23,716 nucleotides of DNA from a virus, in the IMG/VR virus record IMGVR_UViG_3300043468_000930, positions 1 to 23,716 of that record. One strand, given 5' to 3'. The notes beneath the pieces are model-generated. The model did not search any database. It was given only the letters and a program-made list of their open reading frames with translations, and had not been told where the DNA came from. This document shows positions 13,393 to 21,117 of this stretch, one piece after another. Both the position numbers and the translations under genes were made by a program. Each line of letters begins with the position of its first letter. The stretch's first letter is position 1.

Positions 13393-13896
13393 CTAGCTGA
13401 TGGTATCGTAAATCGCTTGCACGCGTATAAAATGATTTCCGGCAGTCGCATTTAACGCGCTGCCTGCATTATGGACAACAAAAACGGTGAACTGCCCAGG
13501 AAGCCTGCCACCGAACGCCTGAGCAACACTGACCGGCCCAAAATAATAATCTTCGTTGCTCGATGCAGTGATCGTGATGTTGGCGCAGAATCGGCAGATA
13601 GCGTTTTTCACGTTACTCAAACTGATGGTTCTATTGGCATCAGAACCCAAGAAAACATCTGGCCAGCCGCTGCCGTCCCAGCCAATTAGCCAGATTTCAA
13701 TGGAACGACTAACAGTGGGTGAGGTGCCCGTGGTGATTTTTCCGCTGACTAGATAATCGGCATAGCCATTGGTTCTAGTGTCTATGGCTGTGGCTTCGCG
13801 TCCTGCCAATAAATTAACATCACTGGCCAAACTAGCCAGCGTGATGGTCATGTCTGCTGCTGTGACAAAATTCTGCTTCGCGGTATAGGTCGGCAT
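13393..13896 (-). CDS. Tail-region structural protein
   Basis: The 167-aa protein is beta-rich. The pattern NVKNAICRFCANITITASSN then EDYYFGPVSVAQAFGGRLPG and QFTVFVVHNAGSALNATAGN recurs, from memory, in phage structural proteins near fibres. No enzyme motif is seen. It starts at an ATG overlapping the upstream stop (TAATG), so its synthesis is probably coupled to the 150-aa protein before it. A role in the tail tip or fibre attachment is likely by position. Confidence 0.8.
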   Translation of the reverse strand: MPTYTAKQNFVTAADMTITLASLASDVNLLAGREATAIDTRTNGYADYLVSGKITTGTSPTVSRSIEIWLIGWDGSGWPDVFLGSDANRTISLSNVKNAICRFCANITITASSNEDYYFGPVSVAQAFGGRLPGQFTVFVVHNAGSALNATAGNHFIRVQAIYDTIS

Positions 13897-14348
13897 TAAA
13901 CCAAAACCTCACTTGCTTCCATCTCTTTGCGTGCGTTCTTTACAAGCCCAATTCCAATTTCGGGTAGGCCAACGGTTGATGTCCATGAGACAACCTTGCT
14001 GCCCATCGCAATGATGTCGGCGGCTTGTGCCTGCGTTAGAAGCGTTGCGCCAACGAGCTGCGTGAGCATCGCTTGCACCTGCGGCAGATTCACATCGACG
14101 GTCGAGATTCTCGGATCGTCGACCCATGCGACGACACTTTGGCAAAGCCCCGCCACTTGCGGATTAGAGGACTTTTCGCCGGCAAGCAGTTTCGGCCAAA
14201 TGCCGCCAAAAATGGCGTAGGTCTTGAGGTCGCGGATTGCAACGGACTGCTGGACGACAACGGTCTTGGCGTTGATCGCGTCCGCTGCTTGCTGGTCGGA
14301 AAGACCTTGGTACTGGGGCTTGGATAACTCGTCGGATAATACAGTCAT
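13896..14348 (-). CDS. Tail-region protein with a phage-typical N-terminus
   Basis: The 150-aa protein begins DELSKPQYQGLSDQQAADAI-N-A-K-T, a pattern I recall from small phage tail-region proteins of unknown function, and continues with helical segments (LKTYAIFGGIWPKLLAG, VQAMLTQLVGATLLTQAQAA). It has a good ribosome site (AAAGGA before ATG 14348). It may be a chaperone or minor tail component; the sequence does not decide. Confidence 0.8.
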   Translation of the reverse strand: MTVLSDELSKPQYQGLSDQQAADAINAKTVVVQQSVAIRDLKTYAIFGGIWPKLLAGEKSSNPQVAGLCQSVVAWVDDPRISTVDVNLPQVQAMLTQLVGATLLTQAQAADIIAMGSKVVSWTSTVGLPEIGIGLVKNARKEMEASEVLV

Positions 14349-14360
14349 GTCTTCGGTCCT

Positions 14361-15260
14361 TTATGGAGGAAGTATTGTTTCTTCTTGTAGCCCGTCTCTT
14401 ACTGTCGTTGCGTTAACTGAAATTAAAACGCCGGCAATATCCGGTATTTCCGTTTTGTTGGTCGTGTTGATCGAAGGCTGATATATTTCGGCGAAACCTT
14501 TTACGTCACATGCCCCTGTCGGAATGATGGTTGTATCGGGACAAATGCCCTGCGGGTCGTACACCTTCATGTTGCCGCTGCTTCCAATTATGCCCGAGTA
14601 GTCTGCAATAACCCCATCAAACTCAACATTGCTGACCCGGTTGGTTAGGTTCACTCGCCAGCATGGCGTAATTTTTTGGAGATTGACTAGCGCATAACGG
14701 AAGGTTACGCCAAGATTACCGGCTTGGACTAAATGCGCGTGGCCATAGCGACCAGCCGTGGTCGAGCCTAAATGCCGAAACCCTGAATAAAACCACTCGG
14801 TTGAAAACGTGTCCGCGTCCTCGATAGCCACCATCGATCCCATTGCTAGTGTCGTCGTCGTGTTTGCTGGGTCGCGCACTGAACAAAACGATAGCCCGTT
14901 TATTGCCGCTGGCACAACTTCACCTGGCGCGGCGCCTTGCTGAAATACGCAATGTCGAAACCAATGTTTGTACACCTTCAAACGTTGACCCGTGAATACA
15001 TTTAACCGCGTGCTGATATTGGCGTTTCTCGTATCGAATCTTGCGTCGGCCTGGGCGTATCCCATGACGGTATATGGGTAAACTGTCCACTGCGTATCAT
15101 TTCTGACCAAAATATGGCCGGCCTGAAAAGTATCAATCACTTGCTGGGTTGTGAGATTACCAAGGCCAGCGTCATACTCCTGAGCGGCGCGTAACATTCG
15201 GTTTGCATCCCGCGCCGTTACACGGCGGTCGAGCCGATCTCCTCGCAAAAACACCGTCAT
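14361..15260 (-). CDS. Probable tail-tip or fibre-hub structural protein
   Basis: The 299-aa protein starts with RGDRLDRRVTARDANRMLRA, followed by mixed beta/alpha sequence with many aromatic residues and six or more cysteines (HCVF, SFCSV, PCWRV, GICPDT, GACDV). The phrase VFTGQRLKVYKHWFRHCVF and the later YSGFRHLGSTTAGRYGHAHL show no known catalytic pattern. Position after the conserved tail protein at 15257-16081 suggests a distal tail role. Its start overlaps the upstream stop (ATGA). Confidence 0.8.
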   Translation of the reverse strand: MTVFLRGDRLDRRVTARDANRMLRAAQEYDAGLGNLTTQQVIDTFQAGHILVRNDTQWTVYPYTVMGYAQADARFDTRNANISTRLNVFTGQRLKVYKHWFRHCVFQQGAAPGEVVPAAINGLSFCSVRDPANTTTTLAMGSMVAIEDADTFSTEWFYSGFRHLGSTTAGRYGHAHLVQAGNLGVTFRYALVNLQKITPCWRVNLTNRVSNVEFDGVIADYSGIIGSSGNMKVYDPQGICPDTTIIPTGACDVKGFAEIYQPSINTTNKTEIPDIAGVLISVNATTVRDGLQEETILPP

Positions 15261-16081
15261 GTGCCGATCCCCAGTAAAGAGAAATCGCCATCTTCATATA
15301 CCTTCTCAATGTAAGCAAAAACTGGGTTTTTGACGATGTTGGTCACATTGCCGCCCGTATCTTGAACGTCGGCATACACAAACCAAATAAAATCATGGCC
15401 TTTCTTGGTAATCGACATTCCGTTGATGTTTAGGTTTGCGACGTTCGGCGAGGCGATAAACTGGAAAGAGATTGAAAACTCATCTTCGTTTCGCAGTCGC
15501 CCGCGGCAACCGCCAAACAGCACCTCGCCTGCTGCCTTACCTCTAAAAAATGCGTTGTTTTTTGTGGCGGTCAAATTGTAGAGCGTGTTTTTGTAGCTCT
15601 CGGTTACAACTTCCGCTGGAAAAATATAAGTCTCTGTCCACTGATACGTTGGGATAGACACGTCAACGCCTTGAACGCGGCCATCCTGGACGTTAATTGC
15701 CCCTCGATAGTTCGGAGCTGTCGTCGGCGAGCCGGCCCGTGGCGCGCGATAAATGGCCTCGGTTTTTTTGCTTTGCGTGATGCGCTGGTCCTGTACGCCG
15801 ATGTCAAATTCGTATTCAAATTCGTTGACCTGTAAGCGCTTCGCCGAATCGTAGCTCACTGTCACTTTGTACGCCGCGTTGCTCATCGGCTCAAATGCAA
15901 ACCGGCGGCGTATGAGCCCGTTAAACACCGTGGGCGCTGTAGCGCGTACGGAATCGACTGCGATGTTGCTTAGCGCTGTTCCGTTGACGATGTACACCAA
16001 CTCGGCGGTTGAGCTTCGGCCATCAACGCTGACATCACCAGTTCGGCTTTCCAAAGCGAGTTCGGTTACCGTTATGCTCAC
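15257..16081 (-). CDS. Conserved tail protein downstream of the tape measure
   Basis: The 274-aa protein starts at GTG 16081, overlapping the tape-measure stop as GTGA with GGGAGGAG just upstream. The C-terminal segment FFRGKAAGEVLFGGCRGRLR, then FSISFQFIASPNVANLNING and KKGHDFIWFVYAD, fits a phage structural protein type I recall beside tape-measure genes. Its place suggests a distal tail or baseplate hub component. No hydrolase motif is visible. Confidence 0.85.
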   Translation of the reverse strand: MSITVTELALESRTGDVSVDGRSSTAELVYIVNGTALSNIAVDSVRATAPTVFNGLIRRRFAFEPMSNAAYKVTVSYDSAKRLQVNEFEYEFDIGVQDQRITQSKKTEAIYRAPRAGSPTTAPNYRGAINVQDGRVQGVDVSIPTYQWTETYIFPAEVVTESYKNTLYNLTATKNNAFFRGKAAGEVLFGGCRGRLRNEDEFSISFQFIASPNVANLNINGMSITKKGHDFIWFVYADVQDTGGNVTNIVKNPVFAYIEKVYEDGDFSLLGIGT

Positions 16082-17613
16082 GCCACTCCTCCCTCTTCGT
16101 CGAGCCGGATTAGTTCATCGGTGTTGTCGCCGATTCGCAATAGCGCCGATAGCATGTCCTGCTGTAGATTACTGGCTCCGAGTCCTGCTATGGCGGCTGC
16201 CGCAAACGTACCGGCTGTTTCGGCGCCTTGCTGTCCCTGCTGCAACTGCGCCACGTCGACCGCTCGGCCCTTAGCTTCCTCGGCTCGCTGCCTGGCGGCT
16301 TCCTCGGCGGCCTTTTGGTCCGCCTCCATGCTTTTAATGAGTTCAGTTTGTGCGGCGGCCATTTCTGCATCGCGCGCGGCCTGGCGTCTGGCGTTTTCTT
16401 GGGCTAGTGCGGTGTCAACTCCGCCCATCATTTGCTGGCGCGCTGCCGCTCGCTGCTCTAGCTCCTGATTGCGCTGCTGTATTTGCGACTGGCGATCCGC
16501 GGCCCTGCCGCCCGTCACGCCGGCTACTATTCCCAGTCCTTGCACCGTTCCGGCTAACTGGTCTAATCCGGCCCTTTTCAAAACGTCCGATAGCGGCTTG
16601 GCGATCTGGTTCATCGCCGTGTAGGTTAGGCCCAGTAGCCTTTCGAGCATGTTATCCCATACGTTCAAAATCGACACACCGATAGCATCGAACGCGCCTT
16701 CCAGATACGTTTGCAGCGTATTGGTTACGCTGACGAGGCTTGCGTAAACGCCATCCCAGCCGCTCATGATCGCGCCGGTTGTGCCTAGCCAACCCACTTT
16801 AAGCGTAGCGGTAAACGTGTTCCAGCTTCCGGTAAACTTTGCCAGGTCGCTCATCCATGCGATAAACTCGCCGGCTAGTATTACTACCTGGTCTGCTAGC
16901 CAGGTTAGCATGGGGGCAACGACTTTTCCAATCGCGTTGGCGATCCCCTGCATGGACATAAATAACTTATCAAGGGCATCATTAAACGCGGCCCCTGCTG
17001 CCACGTTCTCACCCGACATGGACACGCCGAGCGATCTTGCTTCGGCCCGCATTGCCTCGAGTTCCTTCCGACCGCCCGAAATCATGGGAATGAGATTTGC
17101 GCCGGCCTTGCCAAATAAGGCCATCGCCATCGAGGTTTTTTGCGCTGGATCAGCAATGGAACCAATCGCATCGGCAACGGCCATAAATTGCTCATCGGGC
17201 GCCATCGCGGCAAGGCTTTTTGGATCGAGGCCCAGTTTCTCTAGTGCCTTGTTGGCGCTGCCGGACCCTATTCCTTTTTGCAGCGTCCGAAAACCTTTTT
17301 CCAAATCTTCGACCGATGAACCCGATAGCTTGGCCGCGTAGCCGAGTTCGCTGATTGCCTCGGTTGATAATCCCGTTCGCTGCGAAATATCTCCAATTTG
17401 ATCGGCGTAATTCGCAAACGACCTCGTGGCGGCAACGACACCGGCACCAGCGGCAAGCATAGCGCCTCCGATTGCTTTGCCTGCCGTAATGAACGGCGCA
17501 GAAAAAGCCTGGAGGCGTTTTGCCACGCTTTTGAGTGTTCGGCGTAACGGCGAGTCGTCCGCAAAAATACGGATGAACGCGCCGCCTGCCTCAATTGCCT
17601 TTTTCGATGCCAT
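16078..17613 (-). CDS. Tail tape-measure protein
   Basis: The 511-aa protein has the expected Ala/Gly-rich helical composition with hydrophobic segments (AGKAIGGAMLAAGAGVVAAT near residue 45). The tape-measure motif block DQIGDISQRTGLSTEAISEL, GYAAKLSGSSVEDLEKGFRT and GLDPKSLAAMAPDEQF lies in the N-terminal third. Residues about 370-480 are a charged Gln/Ala/Glu coiled coil. It sets tail length and is ejected with the DNA. At the usual 0.15 nm per residue it predicts a tail near 75 nm, short for a siphovirus. It follows the chaperone and the DUF2190-like gene. Confidence 0.92.
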   Translation of the reverse strand: MASKKAIEAGGAFIRIFADDSPLRRTLKSVAKRLQAFSAPFITAGKAIGGAMLAAGAGVVAATRSFANYADQIGDISQRTGLSTEAISELGYAAKLSGSSVEDLEKGFRTLQKGIGSGSANKALEKLGLDPKSLAAMAPDEQFMAVADAIGSIADPAQKTSMAMALFGKAGANLIPMISGGRKELEAMRAEARSLGVSMSGENVAAGAAFNDALDKLFMSMQGIANAIGKVVAPMLTWLADQVVILAGEFIAWMSDLAKFTGSWNTFTATLKVGWLGTTGAIMSGWDGVYASLVSVTNTLQTYLEGAFDAIGVSILNVWDNMLERLLGLTYTAMNQIAKPLSDVLKRAGLDQLAGTVQGLGIVAGVTGGRAADRQSQIQQRNQELEQRAAARQQMMGGVDTALAQENARRQAARDAEMAAAQTELIKSMEADQKAAEEAARQRAEEAKGRAVDVAQLQQGQQGAETAGTFAAAAIAGLGASNLQQDMLSALLRIGDNTDELIRLDEEGGVA

Positions 17614-17614
17614 A

Positions 17615-18364
17615 CTATGCCGAAATCATCTTATAGGACATGAGCAAATCAATATGAGTCGCCGTTGCTACGTCGCTGCCATCCTTGATAATCGTGATTG
17701 CTGTGTTGACGTCGTTGGCAACAAAACTAGCACCGTCGGCCAAAATCAATCCGTTGGTCGCTGTGCCAATGCGGAGTAGTGTTGATTGCGTGAGTCCAGC
17801 CACCTTAGCGTCCATGAGCTTAACCACGCTCGCTGACTGCGTACCTCGCACCATCACTCCGGTTGCCGTTGCTGCGTTGCCGCCGATGGCAATGAGGGCC
17901 AAATCAACAAGTTGGTAGCGAATGCCGGCTCGCGCTGGTAGCACTGTAGCGCCTGCGTTGACCTGTGCCACTGTGAATCGCTGCCGCGTATGCTGTACGC
18001 CGCTTTCACTGCCAGGGATAATGTAAACGGTTACGTTAGTATCGCCAGATACGGCGGCTTCAACGGCGATCCCAACCAAAAAGCCTGCGCTATCGCTGGT
18101 CGTCACTGCGCCGCTGCCGGCTGTACCGCCCACTGGGTCGCCTGTCGGGTTCCAGTAGAGCCGCGCTCCTCGGCTGATTGCGCCGGTTACTTTCGGCATT
18201 AAAATTTGCCCCGAAACAACCACGCTGCCGCGCTCGCTAGCGGCTAGATCGGTTGCTACGATTCCAAATAACGAGCCGATTGAAACGCAATCGCCAGCCG
18301 TTGCGGCTGATGCTGGAACGTAGGGTAGAATGTCTGTTACTGTTTTGACTTCTGCTTGACTCAC
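17615..18364 (-). CDS. DUF2190-like decoration domain fused to a second structural domain
   Basis: The 249-aa protein starts at GTG 18364, eight bases after AAGGAG, overlapping the frameshift-extension stop as GTGA. Residues 1-125 look like the DUF2190 capsid-decoration fold: GDCVSIGSLFGIVATDLAAS, ERGSVVVSGQILMPK, ISRGARLYWNP, GFLVGIAVEAA. Residues 125-249 form another Ala/Thr-rich domain (LPARAGIRYQLVDLALIAIG, ATATHIDLLMSY). Decoration genes normally sit by the capsid gene; here it lies between tail chaperone and tape measure, so it may coat the tail or be expressed late at high level. Confidence 0.82.
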   Translation of the reverse strand: MSQAEVKTVTDILPYVPASAATAGDCVSIGSLFGIVATDLAASERGSVVVSGQILMPKVTGAISRGARLYWNPTGDPVGGTAGSGAVTTSDSAGFLVGIAVEAAVSGDTNVTVYIIPGSESGVQHTRQRFTVAQVNAGATVLPARAGIRYQLVDLALIAIGGNAATATGVMVRGTQSASVVKLMDAKVAGLTQSTLLRIGTATNGLILADGASFVANDVNTAITIIKDGSDVATATHIDLLMSYKMISA

Positions 18365-18621
18365 TTTTGCTTCTCCTTAAAACTCTTAACTGCTGCCTTC
18401 CAGTCCCCGACCTGTTCTAGGTCGCGGTAAAAATCTGCGGGCCGAATCACTCGGCTGTTGCGTTTCCTGTGCGTGTTATATATCGCCGCCGCGATTGTTC
18501 CGGCTCTGGCCCATTCTGCTTTGCGCCGGCCCTTGACCATTTCGGATAGATCCCAAAATGTTAGCTCGCTTCCGTCAATTCCGAGTTCTCCACACCACTG
18601 GTTGATGACTCCGACAACATC
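18361..18621 (-). CDS. Tail assembly chaperone extension, reached by -1 frameshift (gpGT-like)
   Basis: In the -1 frame relative to the chaperone gene, 86 codons stay open from the slippery site to TGA at 18363-18361. There is no start for a separate gene before it. The peptide includes WCGELGIDGSELTFWDLSEM, VKGRRKAEWARAGTIAAAIY-N and VIRPADFYRDLEQ, a pattern typical of gpT-like chaperone extensions (L...M..GR...W......A..N.HR). Slippage at 18621-18627 would give a fusion of 132 + 86 = 218 aa. As in lambda, the long form should bind tail tube subunits and the short form coat the tape measure. Confidence 0.85.
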   Translation of the reverse strand, partial: DVVGVINQWCGELGIDGSELTFWDLSEMVKGRRKAEWARAGTIAAAIYNTHRKRNSRVIRPADFYRDLEQVGDWKAAVKSFKEKQK

Positions 18622-19016
18622 AAATTTTCGGTTGCTTCCTGAATGATTGCGGCCATTTTTTGTTTTACCTCTATCGCTATCGCTTGCAGCATCTTGCCCC
18701 GACCGCTGCGGTCCTGCGAAAAATTTACAAGTTCGTCAATTAGCGCCTCCCTGGCTTTGTCGATGACTTCGCCGTATAGCTGTTCCTCGAGGTCTTCTTT
18801 GGTGTCATTTGGGTGCTGGCGCATCGCGCACAAAAACACCAAATCGGCAACCAATTCCGCGTTGCCAAACAGATCCCCGATAAACTCCTCCGGTAGCCCT
18901 GGATTGAGACGAACCCGCTCTTGGCCTCGATAGTACCAAATACTTCTAGCCTCGCGCATTACGCCTATAGTCCAGCGCAACGACCAGGTTTTTTTGCCGT
19001 CGAAAAACTGTTGCAT
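18561..19016 (-). CDS. Tail assembly chaperone, short form (gpG-like)
   Basis: The 151-aa protein starts at ATG 19016 after GAGG and lies between the tail tube and tape-measure genes, where gpG homologues lie. It has SIWYYRGQERVRLNPGLPEE, a helical FGNAELVADLVFLCAMRQHP and a Glu/Ala-rich helix. The C-terminus after the slippery site (MLSESSTSGVENSELTEAS) is low complexity, as expected of a normal-termination tail. It should coat the tape-measure protein during tail assembly. Confidence 0.88.
   Translation of the reverse strand: MQQFFDGKKTWSLRWTIGVMREARSIWYYRGQERVRLNPGLPEEFIGDLFGNAELVADLVFLCAMRQHPNDTKEDLEEQLYGEVIDKAREALIDELVNFSQDRSGRGKMLQAIAIEVKQKMAAIIQEATENLMLSESSTSGVENSELTEAS
18621..18627 (-). 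promoter_or_regulatory. Slippery heptamer A-AAT-TTG for programmed -1 frameshift
   Basis: On the minus strand the zero-frame codons are GAA-AAT-TTG. The heptamer A-AAT-TTG fits X-XXY-YYZ exactly (AAA, TTT, G), so both tRNAs can re-pair after slipping one base back. It lies 20 codons before the zero-frame stop at 18561 and connects to the long open -1 frame. Position and product match the conserved G/GT frameshift of long-tailed phages. Confidence 0.85.
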
Positions 19017-19027
19017 ATCGCCTCAAG

Positions 19028-19477
19028 TTATGGGGGTGGTGCTGTTCCGGTTGCAACTGCTACGGCGTTGGCGGTCGCTGCTGGCACAAACGTTGCGTCT
19101 ACTGTTACCGCGTCCTCGAGCGGCTGCGATTCGTTCCACGTCGTGAAAAAACCTTGAATCCGCCAACCGTCCGACGCCGCTACCGTTTGCAAGCCGTCAA
19201 GAATGAGCAAATCAACTGTCGTTCGCGCCTGCGCGGCTGTTTCCAGCGCCGCAAAATCAGTATCGTCTTTGTCTTTGTGCATCCGAATGTCAAAGGATAG
19301 CTCGGTAAGCGCTGGCAATTGCAAACGGTAATTGCTATCGCGGTTCGAGGCATCAAATGCTGTATTGGTTAAATTTGCGGTCACCTCGATAACTGGATTA
19401 ACCAGCGCCCATGTTGGGCTGCCATACGTAGCGCTGTTTCGGTACACCTTGCAATCTAGGCCCTTTAAAATGGCCAT
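19028..19477 (-). CDS. Major tail (tube) protein
   Basis: The 149-aa protein starts at ATG 19477 with AAGGAG about six bases upstream. It has the tube-protein style: MAILKGLDCKVYRNSATYGS, then VIEVTANLTNTAFDASNRDS with LPALTELSFDIRMHKDKDDT and DLLILDG. The C-terminus is an Ala/Val/Pro-rich stretch. It sits upstream of the frameshifted chaperone, the standard place for the tube subunit. It should polymerise into the hexameric tail tube. Confidence 0.88.
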   Translation of the reverse strand: MAILKGLDCKVYRNSATYGSPTWALVNPVIEVTANLTNTAFDASNRDSNYRLQLPALTELSFDIRMHKDKDDTDFAALETAAQARTTVDLLILDGLQTVAASDGWRIQGFFTTWNESQPLEDAVTVDATFVPAATANAVAVATGTAPPP

Positions 19478-19487
19478 ACTCTACTCC

Positions 19488-19934
19488 TTACTTGTTAAAC
19501 GCTTTTGAGAACAAATCCGGCAACTTTCCTGCTGTTTTGTCGTATGCCGGCTGCATGTAGGGCCGCGCTTCTAAGCGTACTTGCATACTGCGAAGGCGTC
19601 CGCGCGCGTATACGTTTCTTGTGACCACGCCGCCAAACTCCAGCGCTCGCGGCGCGTCAAACCCCTCACCGAAACTGGCCGGCCCAATAGTGACAGCTAC
19701 TGGTTCTTGCCGATCCACGATGAAAAACAAAAACTTTTTGAGGAGGCCATCGACTACTCGAGGCGGCTTGCCTGGCGGACTCGGCGTTTTCCTGCGGCGC
19801 ATACTCGACCTGGCATCGCGGCGGATGAACGCGCCGGCCTGGCCCACGTACCGAATCTTCGCCTTTTCCACTGGCGTCAACACGGCTTGCTCGCGGAAAA
19901 TAATTTTGGCCTGTTTGATATTAACGTTTATCAT
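19488..19934 (-). CDS. HK97 gp10-like / minor tail protein
   Basis: The 148-aa protein is basic and has VGQAGAFIRRDARSSMRRRK, TPSPPGKPPRVVDGLLKKFL, and a C-terminal segment ARPYMQPAYDKTAGKLPDLF, a closing pattern common to HK97 gp10-like head-tail/tail completion proteins (RPfm.PA...). It lies just upstream of the tube gene, as gp10-like genes do. It begins inside the last codons of the 56-aa gene (14-base overlap), with AAAGGG before the ATG. Confidence 0.83.
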   Translation of the reverse strand: MINVNIKQAKIIFREQAVLTPVEKAKIRYVGQAGAFIRRDARSSMRRRKTPSPPGKPPRVVDGLLKKFLFFIVDRQEPVAVTIGPASFGEGFDAPRALEFGGVVTRNVYARGRLRSMQVRLEARPYMQPAYDKTAGKLPDLFSKAFNK

Positions 19935-20091
19935 CGGCGCCCTTTAGTTCAGCGATCTCTTTCCATAGCTGCCGCCGATCCTCTTCGCAGTCGTTGGCTA
20001 GCTTTTCAAATCGTCGCCATAACACCGTTAGCGCGCCCGTCATCGCGGCCATACCGGCAGACATGGCGCCGAGTACCGTAACTGGTTCCAT
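19921..20091 (-). CDS. 56-aa single-pass membrane protein (holin or spanin candidate)
   Basis: This short frame starts at ATG 20091, five bases after GAGG, and ends at TAA 19921. Residues 5-24 (TVLGAMSAGMAAMTGALTVL core) form one hydrophobic segment. The rest is a charged helix with Arg/Glu/Asp (WRRFEKLANDCEEDRRQLWK, EIAELK), probably a coiled coil. That layout fits an inner-membrane i-spanin or a small class III-type holin. It fills exactly the gap between the secreted peptide gene and the gp10-like gene, seven bases after one stop and overlapping the next start by 14. It is easily missed because of its length. Confidence 0.75.
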   Translation of the reverse strand: MEPVTVLGAMSAGMAAMTGALTVLWRRFEKLANDCEEDRRQLWKEIAELKGADDKR

Positions 20092-20098
20092 GGTCGCC

Positions 20099-20281
20099 TC
20101 ACTTCCTGCGCGCTCGGAGTCGCGGAAATAGACGTTGCAAAAATGGCTTCCTTGCCACCACTGCTTGCCGGCTGTTGGTTGTGGGCTGCACCGATTCCAT
20201 TACGGTCGCCGCCGGCAAACAATTTCCTTTAGTGCAAACTGGTTCCTGCAATAGCGCTGCGGCTAAAAATAGTTCAATCAT
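20099..20281 (-). CDS. 60-aa secreted or membrane peptide with basic C-terminus
   Basis: It starts at ATG 20281, overlapping the peptidase stop as ATGA. A short hydrophobic N-terminus (MIELFLAAALLQ) looks like a signal sequence, followed by CTKGNC (two cysteines four residues apart) and a strongly basic tail (FLQRLFPRLRARRK). The basic amphipathic end could bind membranes or nucleic acid. Its position between the cysteine peptidase and the membrane protein suggests a lysis or envelope role. No family is recognised. Confidence 0.65.
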   Translation of the reverse strand: MIELFLAAALLQEPVCTKGNCLPAATVMESVQPTTNSRQAVVARKPFLQRLFPRLRARRK

Positions 20282-21117
20282 TGAATCACGGACTCCTTGA
20301 TAAAATCAACGCTACGCGGCCTTACTTCGCTCATATCGCTTAGGCCGACAAAATACGTGAATCGGTGCTGAAGCATCTGCCGCACTGCATTTGGCGTGAC
20401 GTAGGCCCAGCCATCCATGCCCCAGCGCTTGGACCATGAATTGTGGAGCAGATAGTAGTAGCCCTGGTCGGTCGATTTGCCCACTGCGGCATCCGGCACG
20501 TACCCACCGATAACGACTGCGTGACCACCACCGCCTGGCGCAAACCGGCTGATAATTCCTTGGCTGCTGGGTGTCATTGCACTACCCCAGGCAATGCCAA
20601 TGTTCACCAGTCCTGCGCCACTAGCCAAAAATGTTTTTACATCGGGTTCCTGCTCAATCCAGCTTGCACTTCTGATTTTATAAGGTGCAGCGGCGGACCA
20701 TAAATTGTTTGGTATTGCATTATATCCCCCGTACGGATAAACGACTGGTCTCGGGTACGGGTATTGCGCCTCGGGGCAAATGCCAAACTCTTTTGCAAGC
20801 CGAGCGCCTCCCTGTAGTGTTGATCCCGAGTCACCCATAATGCCTGACATTTTTTGGCTGCCGAGATACGCAAATAATCGGCTTAGCTGCAAATACTGGC
20901 CCTGCGTAGCGACGTAGTGACACCATTCAAGACAAGTCGATAGCGAGTGTCCTTGGCAACTACCCATGCTGCCCTGGTCCTCTGTGACAACAATTGGCCG
21001 CGGGTCAATGCGCTCGGGTTCGTCAAAATCGCCGCTTTTCAGCGCCATAGGTACGCACTCGCCCTGCAACTGCTCGCGGTCCTCGAGGTCAATTCGGTAG
21101 CCGTAGTTTTGGTTCAC
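20278..21117 (-). CDS. Papain-family (C1) cysteine peptidase
   Basis: The 279-aa protein starts at GTG 21117, overlapping the lipoprotein stop as GTGA. It has a complete papain triad: Q48 and C54 in DQGSMGSCQGHS, H199 in GGGGHAVVIGGY, and N226 in YLLHNSWSKRWGMDGWAYV. A conserved-looking STLQGGARLAKEFGICPE lies between. There is no long inhibitory prodomain and no signal peptide, so it would be made active in the cytoplasm, or be a virion protein. C1 peptidases cut proteins, not glycan. In this location it could act as an envelope-degrading lysis enzyme for a host with a protein-rich wall, or process virion or host proteins. Confidence 0.9.
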   Translation of the reverse strand: MNQNYGYRIDLEDREQLQGECVPMALKSGDFDEPERIDPRPIVVTEDQGSMGSCQGHSLSTCLEWCHYVATQGQYLQLSRLFAYLGSQKMSGIMGDSGSTLQGGARLAKEFGICPEAQYPYPRPVVYPYGGYNAIPNNLWSAAAPYKIRSASWIEQEPDVKTFLASGAGLVNIGIAWGSAMTPSSQGIISRFAPGGGGHAVVIGGYVPDAAVGKSTDQGYYYLLHNSWSKRWGMDGWAYVTPNAVRQMLQHRFTYFVGLSDMSEVRPRSVDFIKESVIQ

